Assembly (NCBI GenBank): GCA_025517465.1
Contig: JAOPKE010000006.1
Coordinates: 1-64,000, forward strand
Source of the DNA: Halobacteria archaeon HArc-gm2
Lineage (GTDB): Archaea; Halobacteriota; Halobacteria; Halobacteriales; Haloarculaceae
Direction of reading: 5' to 3'
Length of the DNA: 64,000 nt
A program made the position numbers and the translations under genes. The notes beneath the pieces are model-generated. The model ran no database searches. It was not told the DNA's origin and worked only from the letters and a program-made list of their open reading frames with translations. This document shows positions 52,302 through 61,306 of this stretch, piece after piece. How positions within the stretch are numbered: the stretch's first letter is position 1; each line of letters starts with the position of its first letter.

Positions 52302-52468
52302 TCGTAGGCAGGGCGTACCCACCGGCGGCGACGCCCCGGGACGACAGGAGCGCTTGGCGCCAATCCGGCCGCCTTCCCGTCCTATGGCGAGTGTACTCCC
52401 GGATAGCGACTGAGTAACCAAACGGGCATCGCGCGTCGGTTTGCGTGCGCTCTCTGCGCGATCCATCG

Positions 52469-52858
52469 ATGCCCGACCCTGTTCAGGCGGACCACGCCAC
52501 GACGCAGCAGACGACGAACGACTCGCCCCCGGACCGGTCCGGCTGGGGGGTGTTGACGACGACTCCCGTCGTCGGCGCCGTCTGCGCCCTGGGCGCCGCC
52601 GCGGTCCTCGGCGACCTCGTGACGACCGTCTACGGGCTCGGAATCGGGTTGCGCGAGCAGAACCCGTTCGTCCTCGCCATCCTCTCGCAGTACGGGGTCG
52701 CCGGACTGGTCGGGCTCAAACTCGTCGCTGTCTCCTGGGTCGCGACCATCTGGCACGTCCTGGGGCGGCGCTACGGTGTCGCCGCGATGGCAGGCCTGGC
52801 GCTCCCACAGGGAATCGCCGTCACGCTCAACGTCCTCACCATCCTCAACGCCGGCTAG
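52469..52858 (+). CDS. DUF5658-like membrane protein
   Basis: 129 residues from MPDPVQADHATT. Three hydrophobic segments carry the DUF5658-like pattern AAAVLGDLVTTVYGLGIGLREQNPFV and GLVGLKLVAVSWVATIW, with LGD-TT and E-NP residues conserved. Function unknown. Its stop overlaps the end of the next gene on the opposite strand by four bases. Confidence 0.78.
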   Translation: MPDPVQADHATTQQTTNDSPPDRSGWGVLTTTPVVGAVCALGAAAVLGDLVTTVYGLGIGLREQNPFVLAILSQYGVAGLVGLKLVAVSWVATIWHVLGRRYGVAAMAGLALPQGIAVTLNVLTILNAG

Positions 52859-53340
52859 ACCTCCTCGAAGGCGAGCGACGGGTCCGCGTTCCCGTTCGCG
52901 GCCGACTCGAGCGACCGGACCCCGTCTGCCAGCGACTCCACGGTGCCGTCGACCTGCCGGGGATACACCTCCTGCAACTGGCCGTCGTCGTAGAGCGCGA
53001 GACATCGCTGGGGGAGGACGACGCGCCGGAACGAGTCACCCGAGAGCGACGACTCGACCGTCGACCAGGTGAAGAACGGGTCGATCGACGTCCGTCCGTC
53101 CACACACCAGCTGTGGAACTCCCGGACGCGGTCGGCGACGTGCCTGCCCGTCCCGACGGTCGCGCTGGCACCGTCGAGACAGACGGCGTCACCCCACACC
53201 GTGAGGTCGACGTCGTCGACGACGTCGCGCCGTTCGAGGTCGCGCAGTCGCTCGACGATCTCGTTCTGTTCGGTGCTCGTTCCGCACGGCGCGAGCGAGC
53301 GGACGTACAGTTCGACTCTCCGTTGTGTAGTGCCTTCCAT
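52855..53340 (-). CDS. Haloarchaeal HTH-domain-type protein
   Basis: 161 residues from MEGTTQRRVELYVRSL; the frame extends upstream to 53586 but that part is Arg/Thr-rich and unlike coding sequence. The family pattern is RRVELYVRSLAPCGTSTEQN, DDVDLTVWGDAVCLD, REFHSWCVDG and VVLPQRCLALYDDGQLQEV. Such proteins are annotated as HTH-domain haloarchaeal proteins; DNA binding is not proven. Confidence 0.75.
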   Translation of the reverse strand: MEGTTQRRVELYVRSLAPCGTSTEQNEIVERLRDLERRDVVDDVDLTVWGDAVCLDGASATVGTGRHVADRVREFHSWCVDGRTSIDPFFTWSTVESSLSGDSFRRVVLPQRCLALYDDGQLQEVYPRQVDGTVESLADGVRSLESAANGNADPSLAFEEV

Positions 53341-53805
53341 CGTCGGTGGTCCTCCTGGTCGCGTTCGCAGTCGGTTCGGCCACGTGAGTCCTCGGTCCCG
53401 GCCCGCACGACTGCGGGTCGCGCCGAGGCCGTCGTCGGAGCGCTCGCGTCCACGTCTCGCTCGGCGAGTCCGAGGCGACACCTCGCGGCCGGACGGAACG
53501 GGGCGTCGCTGTTCGTTCACGGTCGAACTGGATCGAGCGCACTGGCCCACGTCAGCGCGAACGTCGTGCCCGACACAGGGGGACACCGTCTATTAAACGC
53601 GCCCCACTGTTCAGTACACCTGGTGGATACTACTGGACCCTAAGCCACGGCTGACGTTCGTGAGCGTTTCGAGTAGGTGCGGGAAAACACGAACACGTGA
53701 CGGAATCGGACGGACGCGGTGGGGATCCACGCTGTCACCCCGGCCCTGGATGGGGTGGAACCGGATATCGTGAGCGCAGTCGCGGACACGAAAGAGCGGT
53801 AAAAA

Positions 53806-53835
53806 GGGGCACTTGGGGTGGGATTCAGGGTGGGG
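53806..53835 (+). other. G-quadruplex-capable G-run cluster
   Basis: Five runs of 3-4 G (53806-53809, 53815-53818, 53820-53822, 53828-53830, 53832-53835) with loops of 1-5 nt, inside an 814-bp spacer (53341-54154) without a gene. Further GGGG runs follow at about 53848. Structure potential only. Confidence 0.4.
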
Positions 53836-54120
53836 TGAGAGCGTGCTGGGGTGGGCAGTCACATCGCGCAGGGAAGCGATAGCCGACTTCCCCAGTGGGG
53901 GACAGGCGAGCCATCCCTATTGTTATAACTCAGTTATCCGAATTCGTACAGTGCTATGGGCTGATTTCGACCTGGCCGTCCGCGATCTGTCCAGCGCCTC
54001 GGTAGTCCGTGACACGGTCGCGCCGAATGAGGGCAGACGCCGAATATCCCACGAATTGCGACTTCTCCGTAGCGATCTCCGGTAGTTATAAGGCAGCGTT
54101 ACCACCTCGAAAAAGGCGTC

Positions 54121-54127
54121 ATAACAA
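54121..54127 (+). promoter_or_regulatory. ATAACAA box upstream of winged-helix gene
   Basis: 27 nt separate the box from the ATG at 54155. No TATA-like element lies between; a GGAGG lies 7 nt before the ATG. Confidence 0.5.
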
Positions 54128-54154
54128 TACCCCGCCGTCTCTGAGGAGGTTCCA

Positions 54155-54508
54155 ATGGGTCAGGATACTACGGCGCGGCGTGACGTACCAGACCGACTTC
54201 CGAGTTCGGTTCTTCGGTTACTCGCGCCGGAACGCCGTCGGGCAGTCATGCGGGCGCTGATGGACGAGCCCAACACGACACATCGCATCGACGACATCGT
54301 CAACGCCATCGAGGAGACCTACAGCGACATCGGGCAAGAATCGTCGAACCGCACGTACCTGCGGTCCTCGCTCCACCACACCCACCTGCCGAAACTCGAC
54401 GACGCGGAAGTCGTCGAGTACGACCCCGACGACGGCACCGTCCAGTACCGCGGCGACCCGCACATCGAACAGTGGGTCGACCAGATCGACCGTATCGACG
54501 AAGACTGA
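54155..54508 (+). CDS. DUF7344-type winged-helix protein
   Basis: 117 residues. LRLLAPERRRAVMRALMDEP begins the winged helix, then VNAIEETYSDI, LRSSLHHTHLPKLDDAEVVE and the wing YDPDDGTVQY. It is the first gene before the surface/glycan region and shares the ATAACAA box with it, so it may be the local regulator; this is inference. A GGAGG ribosome-binding sequence is present, which is less common in this genome. Confidence 0.82.
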   Translation: MGQDTTARRDVPDRLPSSVLRLLAPERRRAVMRALMDEPNTTHRIDDIVNAIEETYSDIGQESSNRTYLRSSLHHTHLPKLDDAEVVEYDPDDGTVQYRGDPHIEQWVDQIDRIDED

Positions 54509-54593
54509 CGGTCGACCGAACGCGAGAATCCCGCTTTGTGACGCGGCCACGGCCAGAACAGTCAGCAGAAGCGGTTGTCAGCGGAACCCGTTC

Positions 54594-55598
54594 TCAGCGG
54601 AGCCGCTTGTACGTCTTCGCTGCGAGCGACATGCCGGGGCTGGACTTCTCCAGGCCGTCGTAGGTTTCGAGCGTCGGCGCGAACTTCGCCTTGTACCGGG
54701 AGAGTCGCGGCTTGTTCGCGCCGACGAGGTCGTACCGGGTGACGCCGCGCTCGGCGGCCTCGTTGATGACGTGCCAGTGGACGACGTCGTTGACGTCGAG
54801 GTCCACGTCGGGTTTGACGACGCCCTGCCACCCGTAGGCCGTGTCGCCGTGTTCGAGCGTGAGCGAGCCACCGACGGCCCTGCCGTCGACCTCACAGACG
54901 TAGGGCCGGACGACGCCCTCGGGCGCCCGCTCGTACAGGTCGGTGACGAAGTCGGTCGTCAGGGGATACCACTCGTCCTGTTCCTCGTGGCGACGGCGCA
55001 CCTGATCGACGATCGTGCGGGCGGCGTCGGCGCCGCGCTCTTCGACGACGCAGTCGGCGTCCCGGGCGTCGCGGACGTTCTTGCGTGCGTCGCGGCTGAA
55101 CCGGTCGAACAGCGCGTCCGGCCCGTCCGACAGGTCGACGACGTAGGTGAAGTTCGGCGTCGACTCGTACCCCTTCCAGGTGAACGGGCGGGTGTCGCGG
55201 TAGCGCGTGTGCGTCCGCACGTGGACGTAGCGCGGGCCGAACTGCTCGTCGACGTAGTCGAGACAGCCCTCGACGAACCGGCGATTGCGACGCTCCGCCT
55301 TGCTCGGTTTCAGCTTCGCGACGTTGAGCAGCGTCGGGCCCAGGTAGGTGATCTTCAGGCTCGGTGGCGGCGAGAACGCCGTCGCGACGGGCCCCTTCCG
55401 CACGACGAAGACGGGGAAGAGCCCGACCGGTTCCTGGCCCTTGTACCCCACGAGGGGGTGGAGGGTCGCACCCGCGTGGTCGGCGACGACCGCCAGGAGC
55501 GCGAACCGGTGGAACGGCGTCGCGCCCGGCGACTGCTCGACCAGCCGGTCCCACTCCGAACGCTGCTCGCGCGTGAACTCCTCGATCTCGATACTCAT
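54594..55598 (-). CDS. FemAB/GNAT-like aminoacyl- or acyltransferase
   Basis: 334 residues with the double-GNAT FemAB-type pattern: WDRLVEQSPGATPFHRFALL, GPTLLNVAKLKPSKAERR, RFSRDARKNVRDARDADCVV, DFVTDLYERAPEGVVRPYVC and YDLVGANKPRLSRYKAKFAP. In bacteria such enzymes modify peptidoglycan or surface polymers; haloarchaea lack peptidoglycan, and related genes sit in surface-glycan regions, as here. A 15-codon upstream ORF ends in the ATGA overlap with this start. Substrate unknown. Confidence 0.85.
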   Translation of the reverse strand: MSIEIEEFTREQRSEWDRLVEQSPGATPFHRFALLAVVADHAGATLHPLVGYKGQEPVGLFPVFVVRKGPVATAFSPPPSLKITYLGPTLLNVAKLKPSKAERRNRRFVEGCLDYVDEQFGPRYVHVRTHTRYRDTRPFTWKGYESTPNFTYVVDLSDGPDALFDRFSRDARKNVRDARDADCVVEERGADAARTIVDQVRRRHEEQDEWYPLTTDFVTDLYERAPEGVVRPYVCEVDGRAVGGSLTLEHGDTAYGWQGVVKPDVDLDVNDVVHWHVINEAAERGVTRYDLVGANKPRLSRYKAKFAPTLETYDGLEKSSPGMSLAAKTYKRLR

Positions 55599-55642
55599 CG
55601 CGTGGCCACCCTACGTCCTGGCCGGTGTCGTGAAGCACCCAT
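55595..55642 (-). CDS. Candidate 15-codon upstream ORF coupled to FemAB-like gene
   Basis: ATG at 55642, MGASRHRPGRR..., stop TGA overlapping the downstream ATG as ATGA. An ATAACA box lies 32 nt upstream of this ATG, whereas it is 76 nt from the FemAB start. Possibly a translated leader. Confidence 0.35.
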   Translation of the reverse strand: MGASRHRPGRRVATR

Positions 55643-55674
55643 TCAACACACTGTCCCACGCCCCCCGGTAGAAA

Positions 55675-55680
55675 TGTTAT
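55675..55680 (-). promoter_or_regulatory. ATAACA box (variant)
   Basis: TGTTAT on the plus strand, read ATAACAT on the minus strand, 32 nt before the ATG of the 15-codon leader. The last base deviates from the ATAACAA consensus. Confidence 0.35.
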
Positions 55681-55708
55681 TTGCCGGCGTCTCCGGCGAA
55701 GGGTATCT

Positions 55709-55715
55709 ATAACAA
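55709..55715 (+). promoter_or_regulatory. ATAACAA box upstream of leader ORF and DUF1616 gene
   Basis: 34 nt before the ATG at 55750, 105 nt before the DUF1616 ATG. This suggests that transcription begins near the short ORF. Confidence 0.45.
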
Positions 55716-55749
55716 AACGCTCGTTGCGACTAGGTCGTCGTAACCACTG

Positions 55750-55824
55750 ATGATCGGGACACAGCAGTCGTACGCACCGACCGCAGCGGCCACGGGCGGT
55801 TCCGGGGCGGGTGATGACCGATGA
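55750..55824 (+). CDS. Candidate 24-codon upstream ORF coupled to DUF1616 gene
   Basis: ATG at 55750 opens 24 codons (MIGTQQSYAP, Gly/Ala-rich) ending in TGA that overlaps the DUF1616 ATG as ATGA. Spacing to the ATAACAA box fits this ATG better than the DUF1616 start. Confidence 0.4.
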   Translation: MIGTQQSYAPTAAATGGSGAGDDR

Positions 55825-56834
55825 CGACAGCACCGTCGACTGACAGCGAATCGGGGCGGATCCGCTCGCTCCTGACGGGGTTCCCACTCGACCTCCTGGC
55901 CGTCATCGTCCTGGCCGCGCTCGTCTTCGCAGTCCTGCTGGGCTCGGACGCCGGCTACTCGTGGCCGCGGGCGCTCGTCGGTTCGGTGTTCGTCCTCGTC
56001 TTGCCCGGCTACGCGCTCGTCTCGGCGCTGTTCCCCGGACGCCCCACCGGAACGCGCTCGCACCCGGTGAGCGCGTCGGCGTACAGCCCCGGGACTATCG
56101 AGCGGTTCGGGCTCTCGTTCGGCTTCAGCCTCGCCCTGCTGCCGATTCTCGCGGTGGTCCACGGCCTGGTCGGGATCCCCTTCGAGACGGCCACCGTCGT
56201 CACCAGCGTCACCGTCCTGGTGGTCACGCTCTCGGTCGTCGGCATCGTCCGGCGGGTTGCGCTGTCGCCGAGCGAGCGGTACAGCCCGCCCTCGCTGCTC
56301 GGCTACGGCGCGCGGACCCGGGACTGGCTGGCCGCCGGCACGGCGACCGACACCGTCCTCAGCGCCGTCCTCGCCGTCGCCGTCCTGCTGGCCGTCGGGA
56401 GCCTCGCGTTCGGGCTGACGGGGCCGACCCAGGGCGAGTCCTACACCAGCGTCTCGCTGGTCACCGAGACGGCCGACGGCGACTACGTCGCCTCCGGCTA
56501 CCCGACGAACCTCACCGCCGGCGAGGCCCGCGACCTCACGCTCGAAGTCGAGAACCACTACGAGGAACCCGCCGCCTACACCGCCGTCGTCGAACTCCAG
56601 CGAGTCGACCGCAACGGGACCGACGGCGTGGCGGTGACCGAGCGAGAGCGCCTCCAGACGCTGGAGTCGCAGGTCCCGGCCAACGAGACGTGGCGGGCAA
56701 CCCACCAGGTCGAGCCGTCGATGTCCGGCGAGGACCTCCGCCTCGCCTACTACGTCTACCGCGGTGAGGCGCCGGAGACGCCGTCCGCGGCGAACGCCGA
56801 GGGCCACGTCCACCTCTGGGTGACGGTAGAGTAA
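55821..56834 (+). CDS. DUF1616 membrane protein
   Basis: 337 residues. The N-terminal ~200 residues carry about six membrane segments in the DUF1616 layout (PLDLLAVIVLAALVFAVLLG, LVLPGYALVSALFPGR, ERFGLSFGFSLALLPILA). The C-terminal ~130 residues are an extracytoplasmic beta-rich domain with several NxS/T sites (NLTAGEARDLTLEVENHY). Often encoded within haloarchaeal surface-glycan gene clusters; function unknown. Convergent with the AbrB-like gene. Confidence 0.88.
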   Translation: MTTAPSTDSESGRIRSLLTGFPLDLLAVIVLAALVFAVLLGSDAGYSWPRALVGSVFVLVLPGYALVSALFPGRPTGTRSHPVSASAYSPGTIERFGLSFGFSLALLPILAVVHGLVGIPFETATVVTSVTVLVVTLSVVGIVRRVALSPSERYSPPSLLGYGARTRDWLAAGTATDTVLSAVLAVAVLLAVGSLAFGLTGPTQGESYTSVSLVTETADGDYVASGYPTNLTAGEARDLTLEVENHYEEPAAYTAVVELQRVDRNGTDGVAVTERERLQTLESQVPANETWRATHQVEPSMSGEDLRLAYYVYRGEAPETPSAANAEGHVHLWVTVE

Positions 56835-56870
56835 GGCGAGCGTCTCACGCGGCCAGAAGCGGTTTTCTCG

Positions 56871-57164
56871 TCAGGCGCCATCGTTCCCCAGCTTCTCGGC
56901 GACGTGTGCGGAATCGCGCCGTCGCTCCTCCCGGAGAGTCACCGATGGGCACTTCTCGTCGTCCAGGTCAGCACTCGTCGCGAGTGCCCCCCTGATCTCG
57001 GCCGGAGGCTTCACCCGTCGAAGCACGACTTCCACGTCGTCGGTCTCCACGAACGTGATTCGGCCTGTTCCCTCCAGGCCGAGAGTGTCGCGAACCCGCC
57101 GAGGTATCGTGACCGTCCCGTCGCAAGCGACGGATGCTGTCGGTTCGTTCGATGACCCAGTCAT
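56871..57164 (-). CDS. AbrB/SpoVT-type DNA-binding protein
   Basis: 97 residues. The swapped-hairpin AbrB pattern is present: ASVACDGTVTIPRRVRDTLGL and GTGRITFVETDDVEVVLRRV, followed by a charged tail. This may be an antitoxin or transcription regulator. No toxin gene is adjacent: the neighbours are a DUF1616 gene and a surface protein gene. Role uncertain. Confidence 0.82.
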   Translation of the reverse strand: MTGSSNEPTASVACDGTVTIPRRVRDTLGLEGTGRITFVETDDVEVVLRRVKPPAEIRGALATSADLDDEKCPSVTLREERRRDSAHVAEKLGNDGA

Positions 57165-57310
57165 ACGCGACGGCTCGTCGCCCTCCTACCTGGGTCCACC
57201 TGTGGCCCCGGTCCCTGGTCGCGCCGGTACCCGAAACGACCCGTATCGGCGGAACGACAGTGAGCGGCCGGCGAACCGACTGCTGCGGCGAAAAAGAGGA
57301 ACGGGAGCGA

Positions 57311-59968
57311 CTACAAAATCCGGATCAGTCCCACGGCGCCGATTACCAGGATGCCGAGGCCGGCGAGGGCCAGTTCCGTGCTCTGGCCGCTGGTCGGCGC
57401 AGCGTCCGTGCTCTCGGTATCGGTGCCCGAACTCTCGGCGTCGCCCCCGGTGACGGTGTCGCCCTCCGTGTCGGTGCTGCCGTCGGCCGACGCGACGGTG
57501 ATCGTCTCCTCGGTGCCGGCCACCGAGACGCGCGCGTCGCCCGCCGCGTCGAACGTCGTCTCGAAGGAGACGGTCACTGTCTCACCCGCTGGGACGGTAA
57601 CGTTCCGCGAGTCGACGAGCGTCCCCTCGACGGTGAGATTCACCGTCCGGTTGGCGTCGAGGTGGCCGTCGTTGGCGAGCGTCGCCTGGACGGTCGCTGA
57701 CTCGCCGGCCGTCGCCGTGCCGTTGGTGCCGATGGCCGTCGCGGTCACGTCGGGCGAGACGGCCGCGACCACGACTCGATCGGCGTCGGCGGTCGTCGCA
57801 TCGAGGACGGTCGTCGACCCGTTCTCGACGACGGTGTGGTTCAGCGCCGTCACGTTCGAGCCGTCACTCGCCAGGACCCGGAGTTCGCCCGACTCGCCGA
57901 TGGCGGCGCGGTCGACCGCGAACCGGTAGGTGACGTTCGCGACGGTCGACCCGTTCTCGGTGCGAACCTCGTACAGCCCGGCGTCGGTTCCAGTGGGTGC
58001 GCTCACCTCGTCGCTGGGGACCAGCGTGAGGTTCAGCTGGTCGGCGTCGGTGTCGGGAACGAGTTCGACGGAGCGCAGGCCCGTAGCGTTCTCGGCACCG
58101 GGGACGTCGGCCGAGACGGCCTTGCCCTCGGCGGCGTTCTCGACGGTGACGACGAGTCGCCCGTCGTCGGTCTGGGAGACGCTCGCGCTTGACGACTCGT
58201 CAGCGGGTGGCACTGCGCCGCCGGTGCCCCCGGAGCTCCCGTCGCTGCTGGGGCTCCCGCCACTCGGGCTACTGCTGGAACTGTCGTCACCGGAATCGTC
58301 CGTCTCGTCCGACCCGTCCGAGTCGTCGCTGTCGTCGCCATCGTCGGCGTCGTCGGAGCCGTCCGACTCGTCGTCACCGCTCTCGTCCTCGGAGCCGTCG
58401 TCGGTCTCCTCGGCTTCCACGGTCACCGGCACGGTTGCGTCGTCGGTGTTGTTCGCGTCGTCGGTCACCGTGAGGGTCGCTTCGTACTCTCCCACGCTCG
58501 CGTACGCGTGCGAGACCGTGGCGCCGTCGCTCGCGTTCCCGTCGCCGAAGTCCCACTCGTAGGCAGTTATCTCGTCGTCGTCCGTCGACGCGGTACCGTC
58601 GAACGCCACCGGCTCGCCGGGTGCGACGGTCGTCGGGTCGGCGCTGGCCGCGGCCGACGGGGGCGCGTCGGGTGCGGCCTCGACGGTCACTTCCGCGGTC
58701 GTTGCGTTCGTCTGGTCGCTCCCGTCGACGACCGTCACGCCGACGGTGTGGGTGCCGGCGTCCGCGAAGGTCCGTTCCAGCGTCGGGCCATCGGCGTCGA
58801 CGGTCGCCCCGTCGACCGTCCACTGGTACGCGACGATCCCCTCGTCGTCGGTCGAGCGGCGCGCGTCGAACGTCGCTGGCTCGCCGGCCGTCACTGACTC
58901 GGGGGCGTCGAGGACGGCCGTCGGTGCTTCGTCGGTGTCCTGGGCCTCGACGGTGACCGGGACGGTGGCGGTGTCCGTGTTGTTGGCGCCGTCGGTCACG
59001 GTCAGCGTGGCCTCGTAGGACCCGTTCTCCGCGTAGGCGTGCGTGACCGTCTCGCCGGTGACCGGCTCGCTGCCGTCGCCGAAGTCCCACTCGTAGCCCT
59101 CGACGCCGAGGTCGTCCGTCGACTCGCTCGCGTCGAAGGTGACGTCCTCGCCGGGCGCGACGGTGGTCGGCGAGACGTCCGCGTTCGCCTCGGGGGCCGT
59201 CTCGTCCTCGCCGCAGATACCGCGCTGGATCGTGATCGGCTCGGTCATGTCGAGTTCGGTCTCGGTGCCGTCGCCGGAGCGAGCGACCCAGCTGGTCGTC
59301 CGGTTGTCGTCGTCGCCGGACCAGTTCCACTCGCCCCAGGCCCGGGCCTCCTCGTTGAAGGAGGGATCGACGGTGATGGCGCCCTCGGCGTCCATCTCGT
59401 GGAGGCCGCGGTAGGCACCGCCGTCGGAGCGGTCGGGCTGCCACATCCAGTCGACTGTCGTCGACGAGTCGTCGATCTCCCAGTTGTCGTCCTGACTGTC
59501 GTTCTGGTACGTGTCGTCCTGGACGGCCCACGCCCCCTCGGGGAGGTCCGAGATCTGCATCGTGATGGTGCCACCGAAGGGCTGGGGTTCGCCGTCTTCC
59601 CGCGCGTCGTGGAGGAAGACGAGGCTCGTCCCCTCGGACCCCTCGTAGACGAACACCTTGCTCACCTGGTTGTCCTGCAGGTGTTCGGTGCCGTAGGAAG
59701 AGTAGTCCCAGGCAAACGCCTCCGTGTACGGAGTGCGATAGTCGTAGAACGCTTCGACCGTCTCCGTGCCGTCGCCGTGGGGTTCGAGCAGGACGCACTC
59801 GCCGCCCTGCTCGACGACGTACGTGTCGGCCGTGTCGGAGGTGTTCGCTGCCGTCGCAGGCGCGCTCGCAAACGTGAGCGCGGGTGCTGCCACCACCAGG
59901 ATCAGCACTGAGACGACGCGAAGAGAGCCGGGTTTCGAATGTGTCATTGTTTGGAGGACACGCCGCAT
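57311..59968 (-). CDS. Secreted surface protein with three PKD domains and C-terminal anchor
   Basis: 885 residues from the ATG at 59968; an ATG at 59947 is the alternative. The upstream start is preferred because the ATAACAA box lies 35 nt before it rather than 56. A signal peptide spans about 15-40. A unique N-terminal domain (~45-255) precedes three PKD repeats (~256-516), each with the YEWDFGDG type motif or close variant and a THAYAENGSYEATLTV ending. An Asp/Ser linker (~521-570), CARDB-like domains and a final hydrophobic segment (LALAGLGILVIGAVGL) follow. Probably a cell-surface adhesin or structural protein. Confidence 0.85.
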   Translation of the reverse strand: MRRVLQTMTHSKPGSLRVVSVLILVVAAPALTFASAPATAANTSDTADTYVVEQGGECVLLEPHGDGTETVEAFYDYRTPYTEAFAWDYSSYGTEHLQDNQVSKVFVYEGSEGTSLVFLHDAREDGEPQPFGGTITMQISDLPEGAWAVQDDTYQNDSQDDNWEIDDSSTTVDWMWQPDRSDGGAYRGLHEMDAEGAITVDPSFNEEARAWGEWNWSGDDDNRTTSWVARSGDGTETELDMTEPITIQRGICGEDETAPEANADVSPTTVAPGEDVTFDASESTDDLGVEGYEWDFGDGSEPVTGETVTHAYAENGSYEATLTVTDGANNTDTATVPVTVEAQDTDEAPTAVLDAPESVTAGEPATFDARRSTDDEGIVAYQWTVDGATVDADGPTLERTFADAGTHTVGVTVVDGSDQTNATTAEVTVEAAPDAPPSAAASADPTTVAPGEPVAFDGTASTDDDEITAYEWDFGDGNASDGATVSHAYASVGEYEATLTVTDDANNTDDATVPVTVEAEETDDGSEDESGDDESDGSDDADDGDDSDDSDGSDETDDSGDDSSSSSPSGGSPSSDGSSGGTGGAVPPADESSSASVSQTDDGRLVVTVENAAEGKAVSADVPGAENATGLRSVELVPDTDADQLNLTLVPSDEVSAPTGTDAGLYEVRTENGSTVANVTYRFAVDRAAIGESGELRVLASDGSNVTALNHTVVENGSTTVLDATTADADRVVVAAVSPDVTATAIGTNGTATAGESATVQATLANDGHLDANRTVNLTVEGTLVDSRNVTVPAGETVTVSFETTFDAAGDARVSVAGTEETITVASADGSTDTEGDTVTGGDAESSGTDTESTDAAPTSGQSTELALAGLGILVIGAVGLIRIL

Positions 59969-60003
59969 CGGGCGTTAACGGGTAGTTGTCACTGAACATC
60001 CCT

Positions 60004-60010
60004 TTGTTAT
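60004..60010 (-). promoter_or_regulatory. ATAACAA box upstream of PKD surface gene
   Basis: CCATAACAAAG on the minus strand; 35 nt to the ATG at 59968. Confidence 0.45.
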
Positions 60011-60081
60011 GGTTAGGTGACCGCAGCCAAGGGACGTGAACGTCGCATTAAACACGCACCTACGACCGGCACCCGCCGCCG

Positions 60082-61191
60082 TCAATCCTGGTCCATCGGC
60101 CGCTGGGCGACGACCCTGGGCTCGTCCTCCACGGCGCTCTCGCGGATCGTCTCCATGATCTGGATGGTCCAGTGGGCCTCCTCCAGCGGCGAGGGCAGGT
60201 CCCGATCCTGGATGAGCGCGGCGGCCTCGGCGTCGAACTGGTAGTAGTGCGGGACGGCGTCGCGCTCGACCTCCCAGCTGTCGTCGCGCTTGCGCTCGAC
60301 GACGTCGTAGACGTTCTCCAGCGTCCCCCTGACCCGGTCGATGACGTGGTCGACGTTCGTCATCGCGCGCATGACCGGCGAGGACTGGTAGTCCCGGTCG
60401 AGCGTCGTGACGGTCTGGGAGACGACGTCGACGACGATGCTGCCGTCGTCGCCGTGGATGGTGAGCGTCTTGTGGGGGATCTCGCTGGCGACGATGGTGC
60501 CGCTGCAGAGCACGTCGTCCTCGCTCGTGAACTGGAACTGGACGCCGTCGTAGGCGAACTCGCCGTCGTACTCGCGCCGGCGCTGGGAGCTGGCGTCGAT
60601 GTCGTCGGCGCTTCTGGGATACCCCCCGAGATTCAGCAGCATGTAGATGGGGTGGGGGAATCCCTCCTCGAACTCGCCGCCGGGGAGTTCGTGGGCCCAG
60701 GCGCCGCGTTTGACCTCGTCGGGCCAGGTCTCGCCGGCGTACAGCATGTCGACCGAGCGGATCTGTCCGACGTCGCCGCGCTCGATTGCGGCCCGGGCCT
60801 TCCGCATCGCGGGGTCGAAGTTGTGGTTGTGGACCACGGAGACGGGCACGTCGTGGCGCTCGGCGACGCGGGCCAGCTCCTCGGCCTCGGCCACCGTCTC
60901 GGTGACTGGCTTCTCGATCTGGACGGGGACGCCATCCTCGATGATCGTCGTCGCCAGGTCGAGGTGCGTCTGGACGGGGGTACAGAGGTGGACCCAGTCG
61001 AGGTCCTCCCGCGCCAGCATCGCCTCGACGTCGGTGTAGGCCTTGAGGTCGTACTCGCGGGCCTTCTCGCGGACCGTGTCCTCGTCGACGTCGCAGATGG
61101 CGACGAGGTCGGTCATCGCGAGTTTGTCCAGCCCGTCGAGGTGCCTGTCTGAAACAGTCCCGCCACCGACTACCGCAGTCGTGAGTGACAT
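60082..61191 (-). CDS. Gfo/Idh/MocA family oxidoreductase
   Basis: 369 residues from MSLTTAVVGGG. The Rossmann start TTAVVGGGTVSDRHLDGL, the CTPVQTHLDLA loop and the EKPVTETVAEAEEL signature place it in the Gfo/Idh/MocA family of NAD(P)-dependent sugar dehydrogenases or isomerases. The middle has a likely catalytic region (GAWAHELPGGEFEEGFPHP). In this surface-glycan setting it probably modifies a nucleotide sugar. Box spacing of 27 nt supports the ATG at 61191 over the alternative at 61209. Confidence 0.88.
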   Translation of the reverse strand: MSLTTAVVGGGTVSDRHLDGLDKLAMTDLVAICDVDEDTVREKAREYDLKAYTDVEAMLAREDLDWVHLCTPVQTHLDLATTIIEDGVPVQIEKPVTETVAEAEELARVAERHDVPVSVVHNHNFDPAMRKARAAIERGDVGQIRSVDMLYAGETWPDEVKRGAWAHELPGGEFEEGFPHPIYMLLNLGGYPRSADDIDASSQRRREYDGEFAYDGVQFQFTSEDDVLCSGTIVASEIPHKTLTIHGDDGSIVVDVVSQTVTTLDRDYQSSPVMRAMTNVDHVIDRVRGTLENVYDVVERKRDDSWEVERDAVPHYYQFDAEAAALIQDRDLPSPLEEAHWTIQIMETIRESAVEDEPRVVAQRPMDQD

Positions 61192-61218
61192 TGTAGGCAT
61201 CAGCGCCACGTGAGGCCA

Positions 61219-61225
61219 TTGTTAT
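61219..61225 (-). promoter_or_regulatory. ATAACAA box upstream of Gfo/Idh/MocA gene
   Basis: CCATAACAATGG on the minus strand, 27 nt before the ATG at 61191; no TATA-like sequence between. Confidence 0.5.
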
Positions 61226-61306
61226 GGTGGGGGTTGCGTCCGATAACCCCGATATACCGCCACTGCGTCGCGTATCGGTCGCCTTCGTATACGAAGTCCT
61301 ACAGCG

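Noticed and set aside
52148-52417. 89-codon plus-strand frame
   Set aside because: Composition is Arg/Pro/Ser-rich, spans the 16-bp tandem repeats and shows no domain or acidic bias.
53920-53926. Second isolated ATAACAA on the minus strand
   Set aside because: Nearest ATG is only a few bases away and opens a short non-conserved-looking frame; not counted as a promoter box.
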